NCBI RefSeq assembly: GCF_001909055.1
Contig: NZ_LVWI01000037.1
Location: 124,001 to 188,000 of the forward strand
Length of the DNA: 64,000 nt
Reading direction: 5' to 3'
Source: Paenibacillus helianthi
Lineage (GTDB): Bacteria; Bacillota; Bacilli; Paenibacillales; Paenibacillaceae
Below the pieces are notes generated by a model, which was given only the letters and a program-made list of their open reading frames with translations, had not been told where the DNA came from and ran no database searches. This document shows positions 16,731 through 26,205 of the stretch, piece by piece (positions within the stretch are counted from its first letter, which is position 1; every line of letters begins with the position of its first letter). Position numbers and translations under genes: made by a program.

Positions 16731-17600
16731 ATGAAACCGTACCGCATACCGCAACTGGCTAAACCTTACACAGACTACGACATGATTCAGCGGCATACGG
16801 ATTTGCCGCCGTTTTCAGACGGGCGTGGTCATTTGTTATATATTTTTTTAAGTCACGGTTCACCTGCCGATCTGAAGGGCGTAGAACTGTTCACGCTCGT
16901 AACCGGACTGGTTCAGCTGGGGCTGGATACCCATGAGTCGATTGATCGTACACAGGAGGAGCCTGACAGAGACCTCATGCGATCCAGGCAGCTTAAGGTA
17001 CTGGCCGGTGATTACTTCAGCAGCTGGTTTTATCATCTGCTGGCCAAGCGTGAGCAGATTGAAATGGTGGGTATTTTAAGTACGGCCGTTGCGGATGTTA
17101 ACGTGATGAAGGCCAATCTGTACAGCAAGATGAAATCCATGATCCTTTCCGCGGAACAATATTTGCGACACACGGTACAGCTCAATATGAGGCTGTTTCT
17201 TTCTTTTACACCGATGATTGAGGAACCGTTTAAAGAGTTGTGGGAGAGACTGCTTGCCGAGTTTAGCCAATATGAGACCGTCCTGCTGGAGTTACGCCGT
17301 GGGGATGATACGGAAAATGCTGTGGATGGCTATTGCTACTTGAAGGTATTGGAGTCTGCAGCAGAAGATGAACGGCGGCGGCTGCTCGAGAAAGATATAG
17401 ACCTTAAGGATTGGAAAAAGCTCAAGATGAAATACAAATGTGACTCGTTGCTGACGGACAAGCTGCATGGGTCGGTCCAGTCCATTCAGGGGTTGCTGCA
17501 GGGTGTCAAGGACGAAAGCCTGTTCAGCGAACTCAGTGCTGCGCTTGACCGCCTTCTTCTGCATATGAAAATTTCCGGTCAAGCTGCCGTGGAGGGTTAG
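16731..17600 (+). CDS. hepS: Heptaprenyl diphosphate synthase component 1
   Basis: Small non-catalytic subunit of the two-part enzyme that makes the C35 side chain of menaquinone-7; HepT (20683) is the catalytic partner. The 289-aa helical product has the HepS/GerCA pattern (LVTGLVQLGLDTHESID, RQLKVLAGDYFSSWFYHLLA). The ATG at 16731 follows CGGAGG by 6 nt. First gene of a tight operon with menG. Confidence 0.85.
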   Translation: MKPYRIPQLAKPYTDYDMIQRHTDLPPFSDGRGHLLYIFLSHGSPADLKGVELFTLVTGLVQLGLDTHESIDRTQEEPDRDLMRSRQLKVLAGDYFSSWFYHLLAKREQIEMVGILSTAVADVNVMKANLYSKMKSMILSAEQYLRHTVQLNMRLFLSFTPMIEEPFKELWERLLAEFSQYETVLLELRRGDDTENAVDGYCYLKVLESAAEDERRRLLEKDIDLKDWKKLKMKYKCDSLLTDKLHGSVQSIQGLLQGVKDESLFSELSAALDRLLLHMKISGQAAVEG

Positions 17601-17603
17601 GGA

Positions 17604-18356
17604 ATGACAATAGAGAAAACGACCACACTCAGTGATCAAGGCACCAAACCCAAGGAACAGTTTGTGCATTCCGTCTTTGAGAGCATTGCTGGTAAATATG
17701 ATTTGATGAATGACATATTGAGCTTCCGCAGGCACAAGGCTTGGCGCAAGTTCACCATGCGTAAGATGGGGATGAAGCCCGGAGACTCTGCGGTTGATCT
17801 GTGCTGCGGCACCTGTGACTGGAGCATCGCGCTCGCAGAAGCCAGCGGGAACGGTTCTGTTATGGGGCTTGATTTTAGTGCGGGGATGCTGGAAGTGGGC
17901 CGGCGTAAAGTGGAAGCGCGTCATCTTCAGAACCAGATTTCACTGGTACAGGGCAATGCCATGGAGCTTCCTTTCGGCGATAACTCGTTTGACTATGCAA
18001 CGATAGGCTTTGGACTCCGCAATGTTCCAGATCCGGTTCAGGTCTTGAACGAAATGAAACGTGTGGTAAAACCGGGAGGCATGGTAGTATGTCTGGAATT
18101 GTCCAAACCGATGAAGCAGCCGTTCAAAGGCATCTATTATTTTTATTTCCAGCGTGTTCTTCCACTCCTTGGCAAACTCTTTGCGAAGAGATATGAACAA
18201 TACAAATGGCTTCCTGAATCACTCGCCTTGTTCCCGGACAGAAAGCAACTAGAAGTGATTTTCCGTGAAACCGGACTGCAAAAAGTGGAATCCTTCCCCT
18301 TGACCGGAGGCATCGCTGCACTACATATTGGGCTCAAGGAGAATTGTAATGCTTAA
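17604..18356 (+). CDS. menG: Demethylmenaquinone methyltransferase
   Basis: Class I SAM methyltransferase adding the last methyl group to demethylmenaquinone (UbiE/MenG family). The 250-aa product shows KEQFVHSVFESIAGKYDLMN, the SAM loop VDLCCGTCDWSIALAEA, GLDFSAGMLEVG, NSFDYATIGFGLRNVPD and the C-terminal GGIAALHIGLK. Starts 3 nt after hepS stops and overlaps the prenyltransferase gene by 8 nt. Confidence 0.95.
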   Translation: MTIEKTTTLSDQGTKPKEQFVHSVFESIAGKYDLMNDILSFRRHKAWRKFTMRKMGMKPGDSAVDLCCGTCDWSIALAEASGNGSVMGLDFSAGMLEVGRRKVEARHLQNQISLVQGNAMELPFGDNSFDYATIGFGLRNVPDPVQVLNEMKRVVKPGGMVVCLELSKPMKQPFKGIYYFYFQRVLPLLGKLFAKRYEQYKWLPESLALFPDRKQLEVIFRETGLQKVESFPLTGGIAALHIGLKENCNA

Positions 18357-19224
18357 GAAAATCGGCATTTTTTTACAAATGATTAAATTTGAACATACCG
18401 TATTTGCTTTACCCTTCGCCTTCATGGGCGCATTGCTTGGTTCGGTAGTGATGTTCGGGGTCTTGCCTTCCTGGGGGCAAATCGGCTGGATTGTTATTGC
18501 AATGTTCGGCGCACGCAGTGCAGCTATGGGACTGAACCGGTTAATTGACCGGATTAGTGACGCCAAAAATCCCCGTACAGCCGGAAGAGCCATTCCTGCC
18601 GGGCTGCTCAAGGTTGGCGAGGTGACCCTGTTTATTGCGTTCTCATTCTTTTTGCTGTTCTGGGCCGCATTTAAGCTGAATCCTTTGTCGGCCAAGCTGC
18701 TGCCTATCGCCGTATTCCTTCTTGTTTTTTATTCGTTCACCAAGCGTTTCACCTGGGCATGCCATCTGATTCTAGGCCTGACGATCGCTCTGGCTCCTCT
18801 TGGGGGCTGGGTTGCCGTTACCGGTACGGTGGATTGGACTTCCATGGTATTCTACTTCACGATTGTATTCTGGACGGCTGGATTTGATATCATTTACTCC
18901 TGTCAGGATGTTGAATTTGATAAGAACGAAGGACTGTACTCTATTCCTGTCCGTTTCGGCGTACCCAGAGCACTGACCATTGCGAAGGTGTTTCATATTC
19001 TTACGGGTGCTGGTTTTGTGTCGCTGCTGTTCATTACCGACTTAAGCTGGTGGTATGTAGCAGGGATGCTTATTGCCTACATTATTCTATTTTATGAGCA
19101 TCTTATTGTGTCTCCGAGCGACCTTAGCCGGTTGCAGACGGCATTCTTCACCATGAATGGTGTACTGAGCATCGTAGTATTTTCATTTACTCTGATTGAC
19201 TTGGTGGTGCAGTTTTACAAATGA
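18349..19224 (+). CDS. mqnP: UbiA-family polyprenyltransferase (MqnP type)
   Basis: Membrane prenyltransferase of 291 aa with about eight membrane helices. The two Mg-diphosphate motifs are NRLIDRISDAKNPRTAGRA (NDxxD-like) and YSCQDVEFDKNEG (DxxxD). With mqnA two genes on, I infer the futalosine-pathway prenyltransferase rather than MenA. ATG at 18349 after AAGGAGA; an in-frame start at 18328 lacks a ribosome site. Its stop overlaps the ubiX start (ATGA). Confidence 0.82.
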   Translation: MLKKIGIFLQMIKFEHTVFALPFAFMGALLGSVVMFGVLPSWGQIGWIVIAMFGARSAAMGLNRLIDRISDAKNPRTAGRAIPAGLLKVGEVTLFIAFSFFLLFWAAFKLNPLSAKLLPIAVFLLVFYSFTKRFTWACHLILGLTIALAPLGGWVAVTGTVDWTSMVFYFTIVFWTAGFDIIYSCQDVEFDKNEGLYSIPVRFGVPRALTIAKVFHILTGAGFVSLLFITDLSWWYVAGMLIAYIILFYEHLIVSPSDLSRLQTAFFTMNGVLSIVVFSFTLIDLVVQFYK

Positions 19225-19829
19225 ATGAGCATAAAGCGAAAAACTTTGTCGTGGGCATTACGGGAGCAAGCGGCGGAATTTATGGCGTCCAGCTGACCAA
19301 GGTCCTGCTTTCGCTGGGGCACTCGGTCCATTTGGTGGTAAGCAACGCCGGGTGGCGTGTATTTAAGGAAGAGCTCGGCTTTGCCGCCTCAGACCGGGAA
19401 GGGTTTCTGAACGAACAGTTCGGAGACTGTCCCGGTTCTCTGCATTATCACCCGATTGCCGATATCGGCGCTTCTATTGCCAGTGGCTCCTTCCGAACCG
19501 AAGCCATGGTTATTATGCCTTGTTCCATGGGAACACTGTCTGCTGTAGCTCAGGGCAGTTCTGATAATTTGATGACCCGGGCTGCAGATGTCATGCTGAA
19601 GGAAGGGCGTCCACTTGTACTTGTACCCCGGGAAACACCTCTGCATGCGATACATCTGGAAAATATGCTGAAGCTGTCCCGCCTTGGGGTGAAAATGATT
19701 CCAGCGATGCCCGCATTTTATTATGGCCCCACAACCATAGAGGATCTGATTAACTTTATGGTGGGCAAGGTGCTCGACAGCTTGAACATTGAGCATTCAT
19801 TATTTCGCAGATGGGGGGATGAAGGATGA
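19221..19829 (+). CDS. ubiX: UbiX-family flavin prenyltransferase
   Basis: A 202-aa flavoprotein-type enzyme that makes prenylated FMN for UbiD-type decarboxylases. Motifs: GITGASGGIYGVQL (FMN loop), MPCSMGTLSAVAQGSSDNLMTRAADV and PLVLVPRETPLHAIHLENML. In the futalosine menaquinone route a UbiX/UbiD pair removes the ring carboxylate; no ubiD is in this window. Coupled by ATGA overlaps to the genes on both sides. Confidence 0.9.
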   Translation: MNEHKAKNFVVGITGASGGIYGVQLTKVLLSLGHSVHLVVSNAGWRVFKEELGFAASDREGFLNEQFGDCPGSLHYHPIADIGASIASGSFRTEAMVIMPCSMGTLSAVAQGSSDNLMTRAADVMLKEGRPLVLVPRETPLHAIHLENMLKLSRLGVKMIPAMPAFYYGPTTIEDLINFMVGKVLDSLNIEHSLFRRWGDEG

Positions 19830-20686
19830 GTCATCCGAAACCTACCGTTATCGGTAAAATCAGCTATACGAACTCATGGCCGGTATTTCATAATTTTCAC
19901 CCATCGAGGTTAAGCTTCCCCGCAGAGATGGTGAGTGAGGTACCAGCCATTCTTAATCAGGGTATGGCCAGCGGTAACATCCAAGTAGGAGCACTCTCAT
20001 CCTTCGCATATGCAGCCGCAAGCGAACGTCTGCTGCTGCTGCCGGATCTGTCTGTAAGTTCTGATGGTCCAGTAAAATCCATCCTGCTGTTCTCACGGGT
20101 GCCGATTGCGCAGATTGCTTCGGGAACAATTGCCGTTACTAACACCTCCGCTACATCGGTCAATTTGCTAAAAATCCTGCTGCAGAAAGCGATGGGCGGC
20201 AAGCCGGAATATATTAGTGCTGTCCCTGATCTGGACAAGATGATGGCACAGGCTGATGCCAGCCTGCTCATTGGCGACAATGCAATCAGGGCTTCTTGGC
20301 AGGATCAGGGCTATATCGTTACGGATCTTGGAGAGCTGTGGAAGGAATGGACCGGACTGGGCATGACCTTTGCCGTCTGGGCTGTTAACCGGGAGGCAGC
20401 CGAAACGAGGCCTAAGGCGATTGCTGAAATAGCCGAAGCCTTTGTGGAGAGTAAGACACTCGGCCAGCGGAACCTCGAACCCATTATCCGTGAGGCATGC
20501 ACAGCTATCGGGGGGACAGCAGCCTTTTGGGACGGTTACTTCCGTAATTTGAGTTATGACTTTGGGGAAAGGCAACAGGAGGGTCTGAGTCTCTATTTCC
20601 GTTACGCCTATGAGCTGGGCTTATTGCCGCGGGAAGTGAAGATGGAGATTTGGAGCCATAATCTGCTGACACGGGTGAAAGAATGA
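19826..20686 (+). CDS. mqnA: Chorismate dehydratase MqnA
   Basis: First enzyme of the futalosine menaquinone pathway, converting chorismate to 3-enolpyruvylbenzoate. The 286-aa product has a periplasmic-binding-protein-like fold and the family start IGKISYTNSWPVF, the ALSSFAYAAASERLLLLPDL block and NTSATSVNLLKILL. Followed by hepT with an ATGA overlap. Its substrate is made by aroC in this window. Confidence 0.88.
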   Translation: MSHPKPTVIGKISYTNSWPVFHNFHPSRLSFPAEMVSEVPAILNQGMASGNIQVGALSSFAYAAASERLLLLPDLSVSSDGPVKSILLFSRVPIAQIASGTIAVTNTSATSVNLLKILLQKAMGGKPEYISAVPDLDKMMAQADASLLIGDNAIRASWQDQGYIVTDLGELWKEWTGLGMTFAVWAVNREAAETRPKAIAEIAEAFVESKTLGQRNLEPIIREACTAIGGTAAFWDGYFRNLSYDFGERQQEGLSLYFRYAYELGLLPREVKMEIWSHNLLTRVKE

Positions 20687-21651
20687 AACGAATTCAAATG
20701 TTTGGACTGCTGAACAAAGATATGGATCAGATTGAAAAGGAACTCTACCGCAGCGTGCAGGGCGACGATGAACTGCTGGCAGAGACATCCCTGCATCTGT
20801 TGAAGGCAGGCGGCAAAAGGCTGCGCCCTGTCTTTGTGCTGATGGGCGGCAAATTCGGACAATATGATCTGGAGAAGCTGAAACGGGTTGCCATTCCTCT
20901 GGAGCTGATCCACAGCGCTTCGCTCGTACATGATGATGTGATTGATGATGCAGAGCTGCGTCGCGGGGAACTGACAGTCAAAGCAAAATGGGGCGACAAA
21001 ATTGCCATGTACACCGGGGACTACATTTATGCGAAAGCGCTAGTGATGACCTCAGAGTTGAGTAATCCGAGAATACACCAAATCCTCTCCAGAGCGATGG
21101 TGGAAATGTCTATCGGAGAGATGGAGCAGATCCGTGACTTCTTCAACAGCGAGCAGAGTGTACGCCATTATCTCCGGCGCATCCGCCGCAAGACTGCCCT
21201 GCTGATTGCCATCAGCTGCCAGCTGGGGGCTTTAGCCGCCGATGCCGAGCCGGATACGGCTAAACTGCTCTACGATTACGGATATAACGTTGGTATGGCG
21301 TTCCAGATCCGTGACGATCTGCTCGATCTTTCCGGGACGGAAAAGCAAATTGGCAAACCGCCGGGCAGTGATATGCGGCAGGGCAATATCACCCTGCCGG
21401 TGATATACAGCCTGGAGGACCATCGGATTCGCGGTGCACTGCTTACAGAACTGGCATCTATCCGTGAAGGACATAGCGGTGTCGGACGCGCCATAGATCT
21501 GATTCTGTCAGGCGAAGGCATATCCAGAGCGGAAGAGCTGGCATCCCGCTACATTTCCAAGGCTCTTGTGGCGCTGGATCAACTTCCAAGCAACAGAACA
21601 AAGCGCAACCTGAAGGATATCGCTTTTTTTGTGACAGGCAGAGCTTACTAA
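20683..21651 (+). CDS. hepT: Heptaprenyl diphosphate synthase component 2
   Basis: Catalytic trans-prenyltransferase subunit. The 322-aa product shows both Asp-rich motifs, DDVID at residues 84-88 (LVHDDVIDDAELRRG) and DDLLD in FQIRDDLLDLSG, plus GGKRLRP near residue 43. Works with HepS to elongate FPP to the C35 chain used by MqnP. Last gene of the menaquinone operon. Confidence 0.94.
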   Translation: MKRIQMFGLLNKDMDQIEKELYRSVQGDDELLAETSLHLLKAGGKRLRPVFVLMGGKFGQYDLEKLKRVAIPLELIHSASLVHDDVIDDAELRRGELTVKAKWGDKIAMYTGDYIYAKALVMTSELSNPRIHQILSRAMVEMSIGEMEQIRDFFNSEQSVRHYLRRIRRKTALLIAISCQLGALAADAEPDTAKLLYDYGYNVGMAFQIRDDLLDLSGTEKQIGKPPGSDMRQGNITLPVIYSLEDHRIRGALLTELASIREGHSGVGRAIDLILSGEGISRAEELASRYISKALVALDQLPSNRTKRNLKDIAFFVTGRAY

Positions 21652-21756
21652 TTGAAATGCTAAAAATATTAAGCGTTCACAGATGGCGTGCTTTCTGATA
21701 CTATCAAAAAAACAGCTAATTTTTTTTCGGAATAACAGAAAATGGAGAGTGACTCT

Positions 21757-22200
21757 ATGGAGCAAACGTATCTGATGATTAAGCCGGATGGAGTACAACG
21801 CGGACTGATCGGGCGAATTGTGGCCCGACTGGAGGATAAGGGATTTAAGCTGGTTGCCGGTAAGCTGATTTCCGTTACGGAAGAGCAGGCGAAGAAGCAT
21901 TATGCAGAACATGAAGGGAAAGACTTTTTTCCTGAATTGGTACGTTTTATCACCTCTGGGCCTGTATTCGCCATGGTATGGGAAGGCGATGATGTAGTAT
22001 CGTTATCCCGTATCATGATCGGTAAAACCAAGGTTGGGGAAGCTCTGCCGGGTACGATCCGTGGGGATTTTGCCAGTCATACCCCTCTGAACCTGATTCA
22101 TGGTTCGGATTCACTGGAAAGCGCAAAGCGTGAAATTGCCAACTTCTTTGCTCCGGCTGAGCTGGTAGATTACACTAAAGACATCGCAGCCTGGATGTAG
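21757..22200 (+). CDS. ndk: Nucleoside diphosphate kinase
   Basis: Balances NTP pools by moving the gamma phosphate through a phospho-His. The 147-aa product is standard length with the active-site His at residue 115 (NLIHGSDS) and [15 protein letters not shown] at the start. The ATG at 21757 follows GGAGAG by 7 nt; a start at 21742 lacks a site. Same ndk-cheR-aro order as B. subtilis. A possible extended -10 (TGATACTAT) lies in the 105-nt gap before it. Confidence 0.96.
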   Translation: MEQTYLMIKPDGVQRGLIGRIVARLEDKGFKLVAGKLISVTEEQAKKHYAEHEGKDFFPELVRFITSGPVFAMVWEGDDVVSLSRIMIGKTKVGEALPGTIRGDFASHTPLNLIHGSDSLESAKREIANFFAPAELVDYTKDIAAWM

Positions 22201-22226
22201 TTTCAGGCGGGAAGCAGGGGAAATGA

Positions 22227-23030
22227 ATGGCTGAACGAGAAGAAACATCAACTGCAGAAGACCGGGATTACTCTGGTTTTATTCATAATGTCAAGCAGAG
22301 CACCGGTATTGATCTGGCCCAGTACAAGGAAGCGCAGATGAAACGTCGTCTGACCACGCTGCGTACGAAGAATGGCTATCCGTCTTTTAGTGATTTCTTT
22401 GCAGCAATGATGAAGGATAAAGCACTGTTCTATGAATTTCTGGACCGTATGACCATCAATGTCTCGGAATTCTGGCGCAATCCTAACCGCTGGGAGGTTC
22501 TGCGGGATACCATTCTGCCTGAGCTGCAGCGTTCGGGCCGCAGACTGAAACTATGGAGTGCCGCCTGCTCAACTGGTGAAGAGCCTTACACATTGGCCAT
22601 GATCCTCTCGGATAAAAATATTCTGGCCCAGACTGGAATTCTGGCGACGGACATTGATGACGGTGCGCTGGCCAAAGCAAAGCAGGGCATTTATCTGGAG
22701 CGTTCGCTGAAGGATGTGCCGAAGGATGTCGCCGGCCGCTATTTCACACCGGAAGGGCCTGTGTTCAAGGTCAGTGAAGGTCTCAAAAAAAATATAGATT
22801 TCCGCAAGCAGAACCTGCTTCTGGACAAGTTTGATGAAGGCTTCGATTTGATTATCTGCCGCAATGTTATGATTTATTTTACGGAAGAGGCCAAAAACAA
22901 GCTGTACCACAAGTTCTCGGCAAGCCTGCGCCCGGGTGGATATTTATTCGTGGGCAGTACAGAACAGATTTTCACACCGGCACAATACGGATTTGAGTCG
23001 ACGGAGACGTTCTTTTACCGCAAGAAATAA
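22227..23030 (+). CDS. cheR: Chemotaxis protein methyltransferase CheR
   Basis: Methylates glutamates of chemoreceptors using SAM. The 267-aa product has the N-terminal CheR helical domain (about 10-75) and the SAM domain with LWSAACSTGEEPYTLAM, ATDIDDGALAKAK and LIICRNVMIYF. ATG at 22227 after CAGGGG. Standalone in the ndk-aroC interval as in B. subtilis. Confidence 0.95.
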   Translation: MAEREETSTAEDRDYSGFIHNVKQSTGIDLAQYKEAQMKRRLTTLRTKNGYPSFSDFFAAMMKDKALFYEFLDRMTINVSEFWRNPNRWEVLRDTILPELQRSGRRLKLWSAACSTGEEPYTLAMILSDKNILAQTGILATDIDDGALAKAKQGIYLERSLKDVPKDVAGRYFTPEGPVFKVSEGLKKNIDFRKQNLLLDKFDEGFDLIICRNVMIYFTEEAKNKLYHKFSASLRPGGYLFVGSTEQIFTPAQYGFESTETFFYRKK

Positions 23031-23147
23031 ACCCGCTGTAACGGCCAGGTTAGGCTTTCATTATGAATACGTATACTTTCGCATGGTTTCAGTGATACTG
23101 GATAGTAGAAATGATTACGTGCGCCATACGAAAGGTCGTTCATTCCA

Positions 23148-23309
23148 ATGGATAAAAGCAAGGTCATTGATGCCTACAGACGCGGCTTCCTGACCGTCCG
23201 TGAATGCGGGCAAATTCTTGGTGTCGAAGAGCGGCAGCTGCAAAGTCTGCTCATGCTCGAAGAGGGCAAGTCAGCATGCATGCCGTCCGTCCGCAAAATC
23301 GGCAGCTGA
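23148..23309 (+). CDS. Possible small HTH-like protein
   Basis: A 53-codon ORF (MDKSKVIDAYRRGFLTVREC...) whose residues 10-36 look like a helix-turn-helix (RRGFLTVRECGQILGVEERQ). The ribosome site is weak (AAAGG about 12 nt ahead), but a strong terminator follows at 23334 and an imperfect inverted repeat (CTTTCGCATGG at 23076, CCATACGAAAG at 23124) lies upstream, so a transcript is likely. The remainder of the 23031-23506 gap holds only the terminator and the aroC promoter. Confidence 0.45.
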   Translation: MDKSKVIDAYRRGFLTVRECGQILGVEERQLQSLLMLEEGKSACMPSVRKIGS

Positions 23310-23333
23310 TACAGGGGCCGGTCAGGTTAGAAT

Positions 23334-23382
23334 ACAGCGTCGTCTTTACTCGCAAGAGTGGGGACGGCGCTGTTCTTTTTCG
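23334..23382 (+). terminator. Terminator ahead of the aro operon
   Basis: ACAGCGTCGTC (23334-23344) pairs with GACGGCGCTGT (23363-23373) around an inner ACTC-GCAA-GAGT hairpin; a T-rich run follows. Confidence 0.88.
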
Positions 23383-23416
23383 TGCTGACAGAGGGTATGC
23401 CGGACGTATCCCTTTC

Positions 23417-23445
23417 TTGTCAAAGCGGATTCCCTATACTATAAT
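23417..23445 (+). promoter_or_regulatory. Sigma-A promoter of the aro-trp supraoperon
   Basis: TTGTCA (23417-23422), 17-nt spacer, TATAAT (23440-23445), 61 nt ahead of aroC. Confidence 0.85.
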
Positions 23446-23506
23446 GAGCAAAGACATTTAACATTTTAGCGGTTTACAGTTTAAAAGTGTGAAGGGGGAA
23501 CGCAGC

Positions 23507-24676
23507 ATGAGTTTACGCTATTTAACAGCGGGGGAAACGCACGGCCCCCAGCTAACAGCCATTATTGAAGGACTGCCCAGCAATTTGACACTTAATTTTG
23601 AAGAGCTTAATTTTCAACTGCAGCGGCGGCAAAAAGGGTACGGGCGTGGACGCCGGATGCAGATTGAGAAGGATACTGCAGAAATCGTCGGCGGTGTGCG
23701 CCATGGTAATACAACAGGTGCCCCGGTGGCTCTGGTGGTTGAGAATAAGGATTGGACTCACTGGAAGAATATTATGAATATCGAACCTATCCCTGGCAGC
23801 GATGAAGAGAAGCGACGCGTCAACCGTCCTCGTCCTGGACATGCGGACCTGAATGGCGGATTGAAGTATAACCTGACTGACCTGCGTAATGTTCTGGAGC
23901 GCTCCAGTGCCCGTGAAACGGCAGCAAGAGTAGCTGTTGGGGCAGTGGCCCGTCAGCTACTCGCAGCGTTCGGAGTAAAGATCGCAGGACAGGTCATCCG
24001 TATCGGTGAAATTGAGGCGCCTGCCAATGATCTGCCTATTGATGAGTTGATTGAGCAGACTGAAGCTTCTTCTGTGAGAGTGGTGGATAAAGAGACTGAG
24101 CAGAAGATGGAAGCTTACATAGACAAGATCAAGGAGGAAGGCGACTCCATTGGCGGTATTGTGGAATGTATCGTCGAGGGCCTGCCTGTCGGTCTGGGCA
24201 GCTATGTGCAGTATGACCGTAAGCTGGATAGTGCCATAGCGGGAGCAGTAATGTCCATCAATGCCTTCAAAGGTGTTGAAATCGGCATTGGCTTTGAAGC
24301 AGGCAAGCTGCGGGGCTCCCAGGTTCATGATGAGATCATGTATGAAGCTTCCCGGGGATACTACCGGGCAAGCAATCGTCTGGGCGGCTTTGAAGGCGGA
24401 ATGACTAACGGTATGCCGGTTGTGGTCCGCGGAGTCATGAAGCCCATTCCGACGCTGTATAAGCCGCTGCAGAGTGTAGATATTGACACCAAAGAGCCAT
24501 TCACTGCCCAGGTGGAACGTTCCGATGCTTGTGCTGTACCAGCTGCTTGTGTAGTTCTTGAGAATGTGGTTGCCTGGGAAATCGCCAAGGCATTTCTGGA
24601 TAAGTTTGGCGGCGATTCCATCGAGGAAATCAGAGCCAATTATAATAGCTACCAGGCGCAACTGGAGAGCTACTGA
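23507..24676 (+). CDS. aroC: Chorismate synthase
   Basis: Converts EPSP to chorismate with reduced FMN. The 389-aa product shows [21 protein letters not shown], the [17 protein letters not shown] segment, the [16 protein letters not shown] block and [18 protein letters not shown] at 23507 with AAGGGGGAA just ahead. This is called aroF in older B. subtilis naming. Stop overlaps the aroB start (TGATG). Confidence 0.97.
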   Translation: MSLRYLTAGETHGPQLTAIIEGLPSNLTLNFEELNFQLQRRQKGYGRGRRMQIEKDTAEIVGGVRHGNTTGAPVALVVENKDWTHWKNIMNIEPIPGSDEEKRRVNRPRPGHADLNGGLKYNLTDLRNVLERSSARETAARVAVGAVARQLLAAFGVKIAGQVIRIGEIEAPANDLPIDELIEQTEASSVRVVDKETEQKMEAYIDKIKEEGDSIGGIVECIVEGLPVGLGSYVQYDRKLDSAIAGAVMSINAFKGVEIGIGFEAGKLRGSQVHDEIMYEASRGYYRASNRLGGFEGGMTNGMPVVVRGVMKPIPTLYKPLQSVDIDTKEPFTAQVERSDACAVPAACVVLENVVAWEIAKAFLDKFGGDSIEEIRANYNSYQAQLESY

Positions 24677-25782
24677 TGGTGCGCAGTATTACGGTAGACT
24701 TAGGTGAACGTTCCTATCCGATCCATATTGGCAGCGGACTCCTTCGGGACATCGGGCGGCAATGTGTTCAGGCTGGATTCCCGCTCCGAAGTCCACTGCT
24801 CGTTGTCAGTGACAGTGAAGTGGCTCCACGTTACCTTCCGGTGGTGGAGGCCGCCCTGCGGGAACAGGGATATTCTGTAGTTAGCCACGTTATTGAAGCT
24901 GGTGAAGCGTCCAAATCCCTGGCTGTGTATGAAGATGTTATTACTACGGCAATTCAGGCCGGTCTGGACCGCAGTTCGGCGGTACTTGCACTGGGTGGCG
25001 GCGTAGTTGGGGATTTGGCGGGCTTTGTCGCCGCATCCTACATGCGGGGAATAGGGTTCGTTCAGATTCCTACTACCATTCTGGCTCACGACAGCAGTGT
25101 GGGTGGGAAGGTAGCGGTTAACCATCCCCTGGCGAAAAACATGATCGGAGCTTTTTATCAGCCCACGATGGTAGTCTATGATCTGGATACCCTGAGTACA
25201 CTACCGCCGCGCCAAGTCTCTTCCGGATTAGCCGAAGTGGTGAAGCATGGTCTGATTCTGGACCGTGAGTTTGCTTACTGGTGCCGTGAGCATGCTTCTG
25301 CGCTCCTCGCTCTAAATGCAGATGCGCTGGGTTACGCTCTGGAACGAGGGTGTGCAATCAAGGCTGAAGTTGTTGGTAATGACGAGCGCGAGCATGGGCA
25401 AAGAGCGATTCTGAATCTAGGACATACGATCGGGCACGCTATAGAAGCGGTAGGTGGATATGGAGTATTTCTCCACGGTGAAGCCATCGCTATCGGAATG
25501 GCCGGATCTGCGCTTTTAGCTGCCAAGCTAGGCCGGGATCAAGCCATTTATGAGGATACTATTTCGATGTTGTCCGCACTGGGGCTGCCTGTAAGGCTAC
25601 CTGCGGAGTACAGCGAGGATGAATTAATGGAAGCAATGATGCATGATAAGAAATTCAAGGAAGGCAAGATGACTTTTATCGTACCGGATTCAATCGGCGT
25701 TGTCAGTATCATAAATGATGTGCAGCAAAGTGCCGTCCGTGAGGTTATCTCGCAGCTTAAGAAGGAGGGAAGCCCATGGTGA
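24676..25782 (+). CDS. aroB: 3-dehydroquinate synthase
   Basis: NAD- and zinc-dependent cyclisation of DAHP to 3-dehydroquinate, second step of the shikimate route. The 368-aa product carries LALGGGVVGDLAGFVAASYM (NAD site), PTTILAHDSSVGGKVAVNHP and the zinc ligands E/H in the AEVVKHG, LNLGHTIGHA and LHGEAIAIG segments. Overlaps neighbours on both sides. Confidence 0.97.
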   Translation: MVRSITVDLGERSYPIHIGSGLLRDIGRQCVQAGFPLRSPLLVVSDSEVAPRYLPVVEAALREQGYSVVSHVIEAGEASKSLAVYEDVITTAIQAGLDRSSAVLALGGGVVGDLAGFVAASYMRGIGFVQIPTTILAHDSSVGGKVAVNHPLAKNMIGAFYQPTMVVYDLDTLSTLPPRQVSSGLAEVVKHGLILDREFAYWCREHASALLALNADALGYALERGCAIKAEVVGNDEREHGQRAILNLGHTIGHAIEAVGGYGVFLHGEAIAIGMAGSALLAAKLGRDQAIYEDTISMLSALGLPVRLPAEYSEDELMEAMMHDKKFKEGKMTFIVPDSIGVVSIINDVQQSAVREVISQLKKEGSPW

Positions 25783-26135
25783 ACCGGGGTATTCGCGGTG
25801 CAACGACCGTATCCAATAATGAGGAAAACGAGATTTTGCGTGAAACGGTTGTACTGCTGCGCGAAATTGTAGAGCGTAATGATGTCATTGCGGAAGATAT
25901 CTGTAGTGTATGGATTACTGTCACCGGTGATCTGGATGCTACCTTTCCCGCACGGGCTATTCGTGAAATAGAAGGCTGGGATCTGGTGCCTTTGATGTGC
26001 TCCGTGGAAATACCCGTCAAAGGCGGCCTGCCTATGTGCATCCGGTTGATGGTACAAGTGAACACGGACAAGTCACAACGGGATATCCGCCATGTCTATC
26101 TAAATGAAGCCCAGAGGCTCCGTCCGGATCTCTAA
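25776..26135 (+). CDS. aroH: Chorismate mutase AroH type
   Basis: Monofunctional AroH-class mutase that converts chorismate to prephenate for Phe and Tyr. 119 aa, with VRGAT-like start (NRGIRGATTV) containing the active-site Arg, the Glu of the EE segment near 75-80, and the family's MCSVEIPVKGGLPMCIRLM. Begins 7 nt inside aroB behind GAAGGAGGG. Confidence 0.95.
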   Translation: MVNRGIRGATTVSNNEENEILRETVVLLREIVERNDVIAEDICSVWITVTGDLDATFPARAIREIEGWDLVPLMCSVEIPVKGGLPMCIRLMVQVNTDKSQRDIRHVYLNEAQRLRPDL

Positions 26136-26165
26136 CAGAAGAAGTAACAAATTATCTGTACGGGG

Positions 26166-26195
26166 TTGCCATAGACCAAAGTCATCATGTATAGT
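26166..26195 (+). promoter_or_regulatory. Candidate internal trp promoter
   Basis: TTGCCA (26166-26171), 18-nt spacer, TATAGT (26190-26195). The start point would be near 26202, putting the TRAP site at the extreme 5' end of the leader. Confidence 0.55.
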
Positions 26196-26205
26196 GTAGT
26201 TAGCC

